64,000 nt of DNA from Methanobrevibacter sp. V74 (GCF_963082495.1 NZ_CAUJAN010000004.1:204001-268000), one strand, 5' to 3'. Positions 11,071-21,150 are shown, counted from the first letter of the stretch. A program made the numbers and translations. Notes: generated from the sequence alone by a model not told the origin.

Positions 11071-11956
11071 ATGGTTAAAATTAATTTGAAATTGACATTT
11101 TTACTTTTAGGATTGTTGTTTATATTAATTGGCGCTGCTTCTGCTAGTGAAAACACTACAGATATAGCTAATGATGTAAATACCACACACCCAGAAGAAG
11201 TTGAAAATATCTCAACTGACATCACCAATAGCTCAGTTGAAACAAATCCTGTTAAAAAACCCCCTGTAAAAATCGAAGCTAAACCTGTTAGTGGCAAACA
11301 AGGACAAAAAGTCAAAATAACAGCAAAATTTAAAACACAAGACAATAAAGTACTGAAAAATAAAAAAGTGACCTTCAAGTATGATGGTAAAACCTATAAA
11401 ACCAAAACAGATAAAAAAAGGAAAAGCCAGCATAACTATCAAACTTCCTAAAGCAAAATACTTCAAAACTATCAAAAAACTAAAAGGAAAAATTCTTACA
11501 GTTGAAAAGGTTTATAAAACAACAAGAATTTGCAATATAAGTATTGGTGGGTCTGATACTCAACTTAAAGGTTCCGTTAATGTAAAAGTTACCTCTAAAA
11601 AGAAATCCAGCATTAAAAAGTACAAATATGCAAAATATAGAACAAATGTAATTCCTTTCAAAAAAGGAGAGCGAAAATACACAATTGGTTCTATAGTTAT
11701 TGGAACTTTTAATTATGTAGAAAAAGACATGCAATATATTTTGGTAATAGCTGGGAATAAAACGGCAAAAACCTATCTGGACATCACAACAAAACTCAAA
11801 ACACTCCACCATAATGGAAAATATTATTGGGACCGCTCTTGGGAGTCCTGCTTAGACTTTAATGAAACCCCTGGTGTAGTGTACTGTCATGATTTGGATA
11901 AGGTGAGTAAAATTAAAATCAGATACGAATCCCCACATTATGAGCGAATAAAATAA
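11071..11956 (+). pseudogene. Adhesin-like secreted protein, frameshifted
   Basis: The first part (11071-11451) has a signal peptide (LLLGLLFILIGAASAS) and the start of a methanobacterial Ig-like repeat (KVTFKYDGKTYKTKTDKK). At 11413-11419 there are 7 A where 6 would keep the frame. With the extra A removed the sequence continues GKASITIKLPKAKYF through the second frame to the stop at 11956, giving a protein of about 294 aa. The good Shine-Dalgarno (AAGGAGA) before the ATG suggests it was expressed. Surface adhesion is the usual suggestion for this family. The one-base slip may be real, phase-variable or an error. Confidence 0.7.
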
Positions 11957-12205
11957 TCGAGGAGTAATCCTCATTATTTTTATTTAAATGAATTATGGCA
12001 TTTTATGAATAGGAATTACTTCTTTTCATTTAAGATTGTGGCAATCAACAGCGAATCTGATTCTTTTTTTTTTAAGATTTCAACTATCCGAATTACTGCA
12101 AATCATTATGCTCTCCAATAAGACCATTATTATCAGAGCTACTTTGGATTATGCGGCAGGCATGGATATTAAATTGAGATGAATGGTTATGATGAAAGTT
12201 ATTTT

Positions 12206-12649
12206 TTAATAAGTCCTATACCAAACCTTCGCTTTATAAGGAGCGTATCCTTTAATCAATCCTGTTGAAATATGAGCGCTATTTCCTTTGACTGTTTTGG
12301 TTTTCACATGTTTTTTTACATTTTTAAAGTAAAATTTAACTTTAACTATCTTAGTGTGATGGGGTTCAATGTCCCCATTCATGCCATTTCCAATATACCA
12401 TGCTGTAACGCCTGTTCCCCTGTCAAATTGCATATTGCCTGAGTATGTAACATATCCGGCTATCGCATCCCCATTTTTAAGTTTGACCGCTTTTGGAGCC
12501 CATAACACTCCAGGTTTAAAATCATGAATCCTAACTGCTACTTTTTTAGTTTTAGCCGCATCCACATCTTTTGCTAAAGCCACACCCATAACAAGCAAAG
12601 CACAAATGAAAATTAATAAAATCATTGCATGTTTTTTATTGAATCCCAT
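12206..12649 (-). CDS. Secreted hypothetical protein
   Basis: A 147-aa protein with a clear signal peptide (HAMILLIFICALLVMGVALA) and a basic, beta-rich mature part (HDFKPGVLWAPKAVKLKNG). No cysteine motif or known catalytic site is visible. It is followed 18 nt away by another small secreted protein on the same strand, so the two may be co-transcribed. Likely exported; function unknown. Confidence 0.6.
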   Translation of the reverse strand: MGFNKKHAMILLIFICALLVMGVALAKDVDAAKTKKVAVRIHDFKPGVLWAPKAVKLKNGDAIAGYVTYSGNMQFDRGTGVTAWYIGNGMNGDIEPHHTKIVKVKFYFKNVKKHVKTKTVKGNSAHISTGLIKGYAPYKAKVWYRTY

Positions 12650-12667
12650 ATTATCACTAAAAATAAT

Positions 12668-13102
12668 TTATTTAACTCCTTCCATAGCCCCAATCATTAA
12701 TGGCATGTTTTCTGATTTAATGACAACCAATTTATCATTTTTCATATAAGAAAATGTATAAGTGCCATTTTTATCTACAAGATAACCCTTTTGAGACCCA
12801 AGCATTGTTTTTCCGGAAGTGATGTTTTTTGACATGTCCTTTTTAACTTTTTCAACAGTTCCATTATCCGCAACAGAAATATTTAACTTGTTTTTTCCAT
12901 GTTTGAAATCCATTTCAGTGTTATTTTCATAAGTTATATTATAATCTGCAGGTATTGTAAAGTTAATCCCATTTATCTCAAAGATTTCCACTTCCCTAAA
13001 TGCAAATGTTCCAGATTCAGGAGTGAATTTCTCACCATGAACACATGCAATTAATGTAAATAAAATTAAAATTGCAAGAACATATCTGACTTTCATAACC
13101 AT
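12668..13102 (-). CDS. Secreted hypothetical protein, 'FTIPADY' type
   Basis: A 144-aa protein with a signal peptide (VLAILILFTLIACVHG). The mature part has the pattern FREVEIFEINGINFTIPADYN, shared with the next upstream protein (FRDVKFTIPAGYG), so the two are paralogues. It ends in a short beta-rich domain. It is probably exported or held at the surface. The family is unknown to me. The start may be Met1 or Met3 (MKVRYV), both adjacent. Confidence 0.6.
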   Translation of the reverse strand: MVMKVRYVLAILILFTLIACVHGEKFTPESGTFAFREVEIFEINGINFTIPADYNITYENNTEMDFKHGKNKLNISVADNGTVEKVKKDMSKNITSGKTMLGSQKGYLVDKNGTYTFSYMKNDKLVVIKSENMPLMIGAMEGVK

Positions 13103-13258
13103 GATTTTGTTTAAATTTATTAATATAATTATTTACCAATTGAATTTTTAAAAATATAGATTGAATTTGATTTAGTCAAATCTAAATGCCTTGAATCAAA
13201 ATTTAGGCATGTAAAAATAAATAAAACTTTAAATAAGACATATAATATATTACTATGC

Positions 13259-13278
13259 ATAACACACTCCTGTGTTAT
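13259..13278. promoter_or_regulatory. Perfect 8-bp hairpin followed by a second palindrome
   Basis: ATAACACA-CTCC-TGTGTTAT forms an 8-bp stem with a 4-nt loop. Four bases further, CTAAAAAA/TTTTTTAG forms a second palindrome (about 13280-13297). It lies between two paralogous secreted-protein genes on the minus strand. The T-rich second palindrome could be a terminator for the upstream gene, and the first could be an operator or RNA hairpin. Confidence 0.4.
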
Positions 13279-13339
13279 ACTAAAAAAATTTTTTAGTTTA
13301 AGTTCTAAAGGTACCATCCGCCTTTAGACTTAACAGTAT

Positions 13340-13768
13340 TTATAAGATTACCTGAGACAGCCTTGTTTCATTTGTAACAGCTATTATTATACCTTTATCA
13401 CCTTGAACATATCCAAAGTAGTGTAAGCCGTCTTCAGTATAATTCCAACCAGTATGATTATTTATTGTTGATTTATTAGCACCCTTTTTGTACAATTCAT
13501 CTAAACTCATGCCCATCCAGTCTGAGATGACGGTTATGATAATTTCTCCCTTGGCTTCATTAATATAAAAACAAGTTTTTCCATCAGATCCCAAATCATT
13601 GAAGTTTTCATTATCTTTTGATTCCCCATATCCTGCAGGAATTGTGAATTTCACATCCCTGAAGGTTATATTTTTTGCTTCATCTGAATACTTCACATCC
13701 TCGCTTGCACTTACAATACCCATAAGAAACATTGCCAAAAGCACAATAACTGCCAACTTCACTTTCAT
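13340..13768 (-). CDS. Secreted hypothetical protein, 'FTIPAGY' type
   Basis: From the ATG at 13768 it encodes 142 aa starting MKVKLAVIVLLAMFLMGIVSA, a clean signal peptide. A longer reading from 13837 would place 23 polar residues before it and is unlikely. The mature part begins with FRDVKFTIPAGYG, paralogous to the gene at 12668-13102. It probably functions outside the cell. No enzymatic motif was seen. Confidence 0.6.
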   Translation of the reverse strand: MKVKLAVIVLLAMFLMGIVSASEDVKYSDEAKNITFRDVKFTIPAGYGESKDNENFNDLGSDGKTCFYINEAKGEIIITVISDWMGMSLDELYKKGANKSTINNHTGWNYTEDGLHYFGYVQGDKGIIIAVTNETRLSQVIL

Positions 13769-13929
13769 GGTTAAAATATTTATTTTAATATATGATAAAT
13801 ATTTCCATGCCCATTTACTAAAAGAATGAATAGACAATTTAGTTTAAATGACCCAAAAGTATTAAAATAATTAGCTGCAAAGTAAATATAATTAAACATA
13901 CAAACTAAAGTGCAAAGGATTTGAGGACA

Positions 13930-14145
13930 ATGAATACCAATTCACTAAAATATGGAATTTTCTCATTTATCATACCCGGCCTAAGCCAATATTTAAATGG
14001 GGACAAACAGAGAGGATTATGGCTTTTTAGCGCAGCAGTACTTATCCACATAATCGTTTGGTTTTTTATAAATAACTCCTTTGGAAGTGGTCTTCAAACA
14101 TTATACCACCTATACTCCGGATATGATGCATATAAAAATTATTAA
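13930..14145 (+). CDS. Small TM2-like membrane protein
   Basis: A 71-aa protein (start ATG at 13930, after GAGGACA). Two hydrophobic helices (IFSFIIPGLSQYLNGD and LWLFSAAVLIHIIVWFF) flank a G-x-x-Q-x-x-N-G-x-x-x-x-G turn, and it ends in a YSGYDAYKNY motif. This layout is common for small methanobrevibacter membrane proteins similar to TM2/DUF5683 proteins. It converges with the symporter gene; function unknown. Confidence 0.6.
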   Translation: MNTNSLKYGIFSFIIPGLSQYLNGDKQRGLWLFSAAVLIHIIVWFFINNSFGSGLQTLYHLYSGYDAYKNY

Positions 14146-14151
14146 ATGATG

Positions 14152-15606
14152 TCAGTCATTTGCCGGTTTAATTTTTGTCAAAAGAATTGCAGCAAGAACT
14201 GCGGCAACAATAATCATTAAATCAACCATAATCTCAAATGTTTTTGCAGTTGAAAATAGCTGAACTATGCCGATAGCCCACATCAGGATTAAAACACATG
14301 GAAGCAAATATTTAATCACGAATACCCAAGTTCTGCCAACTTTAAATGTGGAATGTTCGTTAAGTACAGACAGGAAACGTTCCACACCATAAAACCAAGC
14401 AAATACAATACATTGAACACCTATTAAAAGTAGAATTCCGAATTCATTTACAAATGAATCTATAATGCCAACAAGGTAACTGCTAATGCCTGTTGTTAAA
14501 ATGACTGAAAATATGCATCCAACAATGCTTAAAACTGTTGCGGTTTTCTTTCTAGACCATCCAAGTTTATCTGATGTTGAATTTAACATCGGTTCTAAAA
14601 AACCTAAAGCTGAAGTAATGCCTGCAAATAATATGGCCAGGAATAGTAATGGCGCTAAAACTCTTCCTATTGGACCCATAATGTTGAAAATCATTGGAAA
14701 GACAATGAATATTAATCCGGTGCCTTCAGTGATTAACTGAACCATAGGAGTTCCTCCAGTATATGACATGTAACCTAAAATTGAAAATACTCCAAATGTA
14801 GTGCAAATTTCAAATAAAGAGTTAGATGCAACCACTATTAAAACATTATCGATTAACTTAGAGTTTTCCGGCAAATAACTTGCATAAGTAAGTGCAATGG
14901 CCTGACCCATACTTAAGGAGAAAATAATCTGTGCAAAAGCAGCAAGCCAAATGTTTACATCCAAAAGCTTATTCCAATCCGGAGTCAATAATGTTGTAAC
15001 GCCAATACTTGCACCGGGCAAAGTCAATGCATAAACAATAATAGCCCCCATCATAATAAATAGAGAAGAAATAAGAATTTTAGATGCCTTTCCAATACCC
15101 TCCTCAACATTTTTATGTGAAATAAACCATAAAACACCCCATAGAAGTAAAACACCAACAGTTGTTGGAATTAATAAAAAACTAGCATTGTCAAGATTGG
15201 AACTTCCGCCTACGCTGTTAACGAAGTAGGCCGCCGCATCAGATCCCCAGCTAAATGTGAAGCTAGATCCAAGATATACCAAATCCCAACTTAAAATTAC
15301 CATATAATAAACTGTAACAATAAAGACGAACAAAACCAAAATCCATGCAATAATCTCGAATTTCGTGTTGATTTTCTTCATAATATTCGAGAAAGATTCT
15401 TTAAACGAGAACCCCACACCATATTCAAGTATTAAAAATGGAATTCCCATGATGGCAATAGCAATAAGATAAGGAATGAAAAATGAACCTCCCCCATTAG
15501 AGTAGAGCACATAACTAAACCTCCATATATTGCCAAGCCCAACAGCTGCCCCAATCATGGCGAAAATGAATGCTGTCGATGAATCCCATTGATTTTTTTG
15601 TGACAT
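14152..15606 (-). CDS. Sodium-dependent symporter, NSS/SNF family
   Basis: About 484 aa from MSQKNQWDSSTAF. It is a polytopic membrane protein of the neurotransmitter:sodium symporter family, likely importing an amino acid together with Na+. The hallmark N-terminal block is present: FIFAMIGAAVGLGNIWRFSY and then NGGGSFFIPYL, which form the unwound TM1/Na+ site. About 11-12 hydrophobic helices can be traced. An earlier start at 15645 would add 13 residues before the conserved block, and no ribosome-binding site separates the two choices. The substrate cannot be told from sequence. Confidence 0.88.
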   Translation of the reverse strand: MSQKNQWDSSTAFIFAMIGAAVGLGNIWRFSYVLYSNGGGSFFIPYLIAIAIMGIPFLILEYGVGFSFKESFSNIMKKINTKFEIIAWILVLFVFIVTVYYMVILSWDLVYLGSSFTFSWGSDAAAYFVNSVGGSSNLDNASFLLIPTTVGVLLLWGVLWFISHKNVEEGIGKASKILISSLFIMMGAIIVYALTLPGASIGVTTLLTPDWNKLLDVNIWLAAFAQIIFSLSMGQAIALTYASYLPENSKLIDNVLIVVASNSLFEICTTFGVFSILGYMSYTGGTPMVQLITEGTGLIFIVFPMIFNIMGPIGRVLAPLLFLAILFAGITSALGFLEPMLNSTSDKLGWSRKKTATVLSIVGCIFSVILTTGISSYLVGIIDSFVNEFGILLLIGVQCIVFAWFYGVERFLSVLNEHSTFKVGRTWVFVIKYLLPCVLILMWAIGIVQLFSTAKTFEIMVDLMIIVAAVLAAILLTKIKPAND

Positions 15607-15795
15607 AGGTATTACATTCATTCCTAGAAACTTAAGATTTTTCATGTGAAATTTTTTATTAATTCTGTTTATTTGATAACGTTGTTATATTATTTTGGGA
15701 TTAGGATTTGATTTTCGTAAGTTTTTTATATGATTTGTGAACAGAACTATTAAACAAGATGTGAAAACTCACTAATTTTTGGTGAAATTATTTGA

Positions 15796-17127
15796 TTAGT
15801 GTGTTTTTTTCTTGTTTCCTGGATGTTTATTATAAACATCCGGGGTTTTTCGTTCTTTATTATTGTATTGATTTTCTTTATATTGTATTAGTTCTTTAGA
15901 TGCTTCTTTTACTATAAAATCGATTATTTGCTCTCTTTTCGTTTGCGTTTCAAATATTAGGTCAAATAAGAATAAATAGATGTTTCCCGTTATTTTTGCG
16001 AAATTCGACTGATAAATTATTTTTTCATCTTTATTTCTGGGTATTCTTGTTATATTGTTTTCTGCATGATTTTTAATTGTCATTGCTAGGTTATAAACGA
16101 ATATGTGGGCGTGAAAATCTTGTTCGATTATTGTTCTTCGAATTCCGCTGAAATCTTCGATTTCGATTAAATTTTTTAATCTGTCAAATCCAGTTTCAAC
16201 TGCCCATCTTTTACCATATAATTCTTTTAAATCTTCTGTTGAGAATTCTTCAGATGTTAAATTTGTTGCAAGTATTTCAGGTTCGTTCTTACCAATATCT
16301 ACTAATGCTATGCGAATTTCTAATCGCCCCATCTTTCTTGCTTTTTCTTTTAAATTTTCATCATCAAAATGACTTAATCTATTATTTGTTAAATTTATTT
16401 TTATAATTTCATCATTAGTCTTCATTTGTTTGATTAAATGTCTAAATACATTTTTTGGTAGTCTTATTAAAAATTTAGAGTTTAAATCAATGGTTTTTGC
16501 CATGAGTTCGATTGATGGATATCCTCGATCGTAAATGGTAATTAATTTTGTAATGTTTAATCTTTGTTTTAAGTTCTCTAAATGTTCAATTGCTAAATCT
16601 ACTTCATTTATTGTTGTTTCAACAATTTTTGCTGTTAAAATATGTTTAGAATGAACGTCTAAAAGACATGAAACTCTTGCACGAATTCTTTTTTCTTTTA
16701 ACAGGTTTTCATCACCAACAGGGAATTCTTCACGTGTTAAAGTAACATTGGGAAGATCAATAATACTTCCATCACAAGCACTAACAATATATCCTTTAAA
16801 TTTTGAAAATCCAGAATATTTGCCATATAATTGGTCAATAAAAGATTCATTCATATCAATAAAAACTTTTGGGTCAATGAACATTCTTTGTTTTCCAATT
16901 CCTTGGCTAGAAATTGTTTTAAACTTCTTATTCAATCCTATTGTGAAAAATCTAATCGTTTCAATATAAGATGTACAGCTTCTTTGAGAAAGAATAAATG
17001 TTGTATACTCTTTTTGAGTCATTTTTCTATCTCTAATAAACTTATTATCTTCAGTTACATATTTTTCAGATATAAAAACATCAAATAAACTGAAAAAATC
17101 TTTGACAAATCTATCATAAGAATACAT
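15796..17127 (-). CDS. IS4-type DDE transposase
   Basis: About 443 aa from the ATG at 17127 (preceded by GGGGGTTGG). The DDE triad is visible: Asp in 'SACDGSIIDLP', Asp in 'IYDRGYPS', and Glu in 'YGKRWAVETGFDRLK', the Y-x2-R-x3-E-x6-K signature of IS4-family enzymes. The ORF is intact and could be active. Weak imperfect inverted similarity (ATTATTTGATTAG near 15786 against ATTTATTTGATTGG near 17141-17156, minus strand) may mark the IS ends. It interrupts an otherwise gene-poor stretch between the symporter and the DUF4258 gene. Confidence 0.85.
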   Translation of the reverse strand: MYSYDRFVKDFFSLFDVFISEKYVTEDNKFIRDRKMTQKEYTTFILSQRSCTSYIETIRFFTIGLNKKFKTISSQGIGKQRMFIDPKVFIDMNESFIDQLYGKYSGFSKFKGYIVSACDGSIIDLPNVTLTREEFPVGDENLLKEKRIRARVSCLLDVHSKHILTAKIVETTINEVDLAIEHLENLKQRLNITKLITIYDRGYPSIELMAKTIDLNSKFLIRLPKNVFRHLIKQMKTNDEIIKINLTNNRLSHFDDENLKEKARKMGRLEIRIALVDIGKNEPEILATNLTSEEFSTEDLKELYGKRWAVETGFDRLKNLIEIEDFSGIRRTIIEQDFHAHIFVYNLAMTIKNHAENNITRIPRNKDEKIIYQSNFAKITGNIYLFLFDLIFETQTKREQIIDFIVKEASKELIQYKENQYNNKERKTPDVYNKHPGNKKKTH

Positions 17128-17424
17128 CAATCCAACCCCCAATCAAATAAATTCATGATTAAAAAACTTTAATTACTTATATAAATATATATATAATTAA
17201 TAATATTTAAAATAAACTATTAATAATTATTAAAATTAGATATAAATAAATTAAAATTAATTAATAAAGTATTAAAATAAATAATAACTGATTAAAGCAA
17301 AATAAATCAAAATTAGCAATTTTCAATGAATAAACAATGATAAAAAAAATAAAAAATCTTAAGTTTCTAGGAATGTATTACATTTGTAAAAAATATATAA
17401 TAAACATTTACATATTAATAACTG

Positions 17425-17802
17425 ATGAATGTTTTTGACAAATTTATAATGGGTGAAACCACAGGCATAAATTGGTGCTTTGAAAATCACCATTTTATCG
17501 AAAGGCTCAAAGATAACGGATTAAGTCGCGAATATGTTGTTAACTGCATACTATGTGAAGAACCTATAAATTACGAACACACAGAAAATAATCTATATGC
17601 CGTAGTCTACAATGCTCCTTCAAATAAGGATTATAAAGAAATACGAGTGATAATGGCATGCAGCGGCAATTCAATAGATCTTGTAACAGTAATGAGAAAT
17701 AATGAAACAGCAACCAATCGCCAAAAGAAACAATACCAATCCGATAGGGAAAAAAATATTGAAAAAAAGCGCATAAAAGCACTAGCAAAAAGAAAATGGT
17801 AG
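17425..17802 (+). CDS. DUF4258-type protein
   Basis: A 125-aa protein with the pattern FIERLKDNGLSREYVVNCIL ... NYEHTENNLYAVVY ... IRVIMACSGNSIDLVTVM, which fits the DUF4258 family (distantly related to the MqsR/RelE-type toxin fold). A very basic C-terminal tail (QKKQYQSDREKNIEKKRIK) follows. No antitoxin gene is adjacent, so a toxin role is uncertain. It stands between the IS4-type element and the surface-protein pair, a mobile-looking setting. Confidence 0.55.
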   Translation: MNVFDKFIMGETTGINWCFENHHFIERLKDNGLSREYVVNCILCEEPINYEHTENNLYAVVYNAPSNKDYKEIRVIMACSGNSIDLVTVMRNNETATNRQKKQYQSDREKNIEKKRIKALAKRKW

Positions 17803-17821
17803 AGTTAATAAAATTAACTCA

Positions 17822-19357
17822 TTAAACTTTATTAAAATTAAAATTGCAACTTATACCAAATCTAAATAAAACAATTCCATTTGCCCCTCCATTTTTAGCG
17901 GCTTTTGCATCTTTTAAAAGAGCCTTATGAGACAATTTTATAGCATTGCTGTCTGAATGGTAAGATTGAAGGCCGCACCAGACTTGGGCTCCATTTGATT
18001 GATCGACAAAAGTCCTTGTAACTGAAGTAATCCAAGAAGTATCCTGACCATAATTTCCTTTATAAACCATCGGAAGTAGTGCATCCAAGTATCTGCTGAT
18101 TTTTGGAACATCTTGACCATAATAATACTCCATCATGCCGGGTTCAGGCATTATAGCTCCTGAAACTATACACTTGGACTTAACTTTATGAACAGATACG
18201 CTAGCCTTTTTAACGAAATAATTAATAGCTTTTGTTGAAGTTTTATACAAGTGTGCTGTTCCTCCAAATCGCATATAGTCAAAGTGAATTCCATCAACAC
18301 CTTTAATTTTAGCATATTTTTTAGCTTCTTTGACTTTCTTATTTAAAAACCAGTATTTTAAAGAACCATCTTTATTAACCGGCCTTACCCATTTTCCATT
18401 ATTATAGCATACTTGCATCCATAAATGAACTTTAATTCCATATTTATGTGCTTTTTTAATAAATGATACTACAGAAGGTTTTCCATGCTGATATATGGCA
18501 TGGACATGGAGGAAAATATGTTTAGTTCCTTTTCCAGACAGGCGTTTAAGATTTACTTTTTTCATATGAGAAGACCATAGCCAATAGCCATTGCCTTTAG
18601 GCATTTTATTTTTCACATCAATTTTATATGATCCGCTAGAAGAAAGATATGGAAAAGATGTTTTAAAGGAATATTTTACTTTATATTTACCCTTCTTAAG
18701 TTTTAAATAGATTTTAGCATTACCGTATGCGTTTGTTTTAACCGTATAATTTTTACCATCAACATTAAATGTAACCCACTGGTTTCCAATAGCATTTCCA
18801 TTTGAATCAACTAGCTTAACATAAAATAAGCATTTAGAACCTTGGCGATAATTAATATCCTTATCTCCCAATTTAAGTTTGGTTTTAATTAGATCCATAA
18901 CCATTAATTTTGAAGTTGCAACTGCATTGCTTGTTAAATTATCCCCATCGTGGAAAAATTGGGCAGTGTAGGAACCTTCAGCTAATTTAACATTTAAACT
19001 AACTTTACCGTTACTATCAGTGATTTTGTTATATGTTACCCCATTTAAAACAATTTTAACATTTTTAGAAGACAGTGGCGTTCCATTTGATGTTAATATC
19101 CCTGTGATTGTTGTGGGAAATGATTTATATCCGACCACATCTGAAGAGGATATTTCAGAAATAGCTATATCCTCATTAGTGTTTGTAGAATTTGTATTTT
19201 CAATTATTGAATCGTCAATTTCATTTATTTGAGATTCATTAGTAATTATGCTATCCTCCACTTCAAAAGTACCGGTTACATTATCATTTGCCGATATCGC
19301 AGAAGCGGATAAAATAGCCATTAAAATCATTGAAAAGATTAATATTTTATTGTTCAT
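17822..19357 (-). CDS. Secreted Ig-repeat protein with GH-like TIM barrel (copy 2)
   Basis: A 511-aa protein: signal peptide (IFSMILMAILSASAISA), an acidic Ser/Thr linker, two Ig-like repeats (about 70-155 and 160-250, each with 'VTFNVDGKNYTVKT'-like strands), then a C-terminal barrel at about 255-511. The barrel has KVHLWMQVCYN, GVDGIHFDYMRFGG and MPEPGMMEYYYGQ. The GI-x-FDY-x-RF strand recalls DUF4015-type glycosidase-like domains, where the Asp lies near the active site. It is probably a cell-wall or surface polysaccharide hydrolase. It is the second of two paralogues, 2 nt after the first, so they share one transcript. Confidence 0.65.
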   Translation of the reverse strand: MNNKILIFSMILMAILSASAISANDNVTGTFEVEDSIITNESQINEIDDSIIENTNSTNTNEDIAISEISSSDVVGYKSFPTTITGILTSNGTPLSSKNVKIVLNGVTYNKITDSNGKVSLNVKLAEGSYTAQFFHDGDNLTSNAVATSKLMVMDLIKTKLKLGDKDINYRQGSKCLFYVKLVDSNGNAIGNQWVTFNVDGKNYTVKTNAYGNAKIYLKLKKGKYKVKYSFKTSFPYLSSSGSYKIDVKNKMPKGNGYWLWSSHMKKVNLKRLSGKGTKHIFLHVHAIYQHGKPSVVSFIKKAHKYGIKVHLWMQVCYNNGKWVRPVNKDGSLKYWFLNKKVKEAKKYAKIKGVDGIHFDYMRFGGTAHLYKTSTKAINYFVKKASVSVHKVKSKCIVSGAIMPEPGMMEYYYGQDVPKISRYLDALLPMVYKGNYGQDTSWITSVTRTFVDQSNGAQVWCGLQSYHSDSNAIKLSHKALLKDAKAAKNGGANGIVLFRFGISCNFNFNKV

Positions 19358-19359
19358 GA

Positions 19360-21114
19360 TTAAACCTCTGCAAAGTCAATATAGTTAATTAAACCATACC
19401 TAAATAAGATTACTCCATATGCTCCACCAAGCGCTGCCGCATCTGCATCCCTCATCAGTTCTTTGGCTGAAATCTTTTTAATATTTGAATCTGATTTGTA
19501 AGTTTGAAGGCCTGTCCAGATTTTTGCCTTAGCTGATTTTTTAGAAAAGGACTTGGTTACCGATTTAATCCATTTTGAATTGGCATGATAATTCCCTTTA
19601 TAAACCATAGGGACGATGATATCCAAGTATTTGCCCATTGTGGAGATGTCCTGACCATAATACGTCTTCATTGAAGAGGGTTCAGGCATAACTGCCGCCG
19701 ATACAATGATTTTCTTATTTACTTTATGGATTTCCTTAGTTGCTTTTTTAGTAAACAAGTTAACTGCTTTTACAGCATTTTTATACTTATAAGCAGTGCC
19801 TGGGAAACGTAAATAATCAAAATGAACTCCGGAAACGCCTTTTATCTTGGCATATTTTTTAGCTTCCTTAACTTTTTTATCAATTAGTTTATGATTAATT
19901 TTGCCATTTTTAATTGGATTTACCCAACCTCCATCTGAGTTGTAAAATACCTGCATCCATAAATGAACTTTAATGCCTTTGGATTTAGCGGTTTTAATCC
20001 ATGATTCAACATATTTTTTACCGAATCTTTCAATGCATTTGGAATTCAAGAAAATGTGCTTTGTTGAAATCTTTTTAAGGCTGGTAAAATTAACTTTGCC
20101 CATATCAATGGAAAGTAGCCACATTCCATTGTTTCGAGCCTGTTTTGGTTTAACTTTTATTTTAATAGTCTTTGAAGTTTTATTATATATTGAGGTCTTT
20201 TTAAATATCGCCTTTACTTTATATGTTCCTGTTTTTAATTTGATTTTAACTTTTGCAATTCCGTTGCCGTTTGTTTTTTTAATATATGTTTTGCCATTTA
20301 CTTTAAAAGTAACTTTTTTGGATTTGAGCAAGTTTCCACGGGCATCATAAAGTTTGACCTTAAGATAATCGGCTTTTTTATGTCTATAAATTACAGAATT
20401 TTCCTTTTTAATTTTGGTAGGAATCCCTTTTATGACCTTAACTTTAGCTTTGCATTTTGCAGAATCAATATTGTCCTCACCATAATAATAGCAGCATATA
20501 TTATAGGTTCCTTTAGGTTTTTCAATATTAAGACTTGCTCTGCCATTTCTGTTCGTTTTTTTGATATATTTTTTACCATCAATTTTAAAAACTATTTCCC
20601 TGCCGGATAATGGAACATCACCAACTGTTAAACAAACTGTGTATTTATTTTTAATCCCAATATAAGCATTATAATTTGAAGCCAATATCTTAGAAGCAGA
20701 AGTCGGGATGACAAATATTTTAGTTGAATTTTCACATCCAGCATATCCATCAGAAGAAAACGAGTATTTGACTGTGTATTTTCCAACATCCTTTAAAATC
20801 TTAAGTTTTGCAGTTCCATTTTCATCAGTCGTGACATTAGTGACTTGAGAATCCAGAGTGAACTGAACTGATTTATTTGCAACAGGTGTGGAATTTTCAT
20901 CTGTTAATTGTACAATGAAGTCATTGCCTTTAACAATATTAGTATTGTTGCTTTTAATTGTTGTTTGAATTTCTCTTTGATTGTCCAAAAGTACCTCATC
21001 GTCTAAAGAGTCATCAGGAGAATCAACTACATCGGTTTCATTAACTGCACTAACTGCACCTATCATGAAAAATAAGATTAGCACAATTGATAAAATCAAT
21101 GTTTTGTTCTTCAT
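19360..21114 (-). CDS. Secreted Ig-repeat protein with GH-like TIM barrel (copy 1)
   Basis: A 584-aa protein: signal peptide (LSIVLILFFMIGAVSA), three Ig-like repeats (about 45-130, 135-225 and 235-325) and a C-terminal barrel at about 335-584 with KVHLWMQVFYN, GVSGVHFDYLRFPG and MPEPSSMKTYYGQ. It has one Ig repeat more than its downstream paralogue. A GAGGTGGTG ribosome-binding site lies before the ATG and a TATA-like palindrome about 45 nt upstream. Role: probably extracellular, attached to or acting on the pseudomurein or surface glycan. The catalytic function is inferred only from the barrel motif. Confidence 0.65.
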   Translation of the reverse strand: MKNKTLILSIVLILFFMIGAVSAVNETDVVDSPDDSLDDEVLLDNQREIQTTIKSNNTNIVKGNDFIVQLTDENSTPVANKSVQFTLDSQVTNVTTDENGTAKLKILKDVGKYTVKYSFSSDGYAGCENSTKIFVIPTSASKILASNYNAYIGIKNKYTVCLTVGDVPLSGREIVFKIDGKKYIKKTNRNGRASLNIEKPKGTYNICCYYYGEDNIDSAKCKAKVKVIKGIPTKIKKENSVIYRHKKADYLKVKLYDARGNLLKSKKVTFKVNGKTYIKKTNGNGIAKVKIKLKTGTYKVKAIFKKTSIYNKTSKTIKIKVKPKQARNNGMWLLSIDMGKVNFTSLKKISTKHIFLNSKCIERFGKKYVESWIKTAKSKGIKVHLWMQVFYNSDGGWVNPIKNGKINHKLIDKKVKEAKKYAKIKGVSGVHFDYLRFPGTAYKYKNAVKAVNLFTKKATKEIHKVNKKIIVSAAVMPEPSSMKTYYGQDISTMGKYLDIIVPMVYKGNYHANSKWIKSVTKSFSKKSAKAKIWTGLQTYKSDSNIKKISAKELMRDADAAALGGAYGVILFRYGLINYIDFAEV

Positions 21115-21150
21115 CGAAATTTTTTCACCACCTCAAATTGAGTGATTAAT

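Noticed and set aside
13129-13317. 62-aa minus-strand ORF between two secreted-protein genes
   Set aside because: It lies over the twin palindromes, has no ribosome-binding site, and its composition is that of AT-rich intergenic DNA.
15820-15840. Perfect palindrome with arms GGATGTTTA and TAAACATCC
   Set aside because: It lies inside the transposase coding sequence (…DVYNKHP…), so it may simply be coding constraint; no evidence that it is a terminus.
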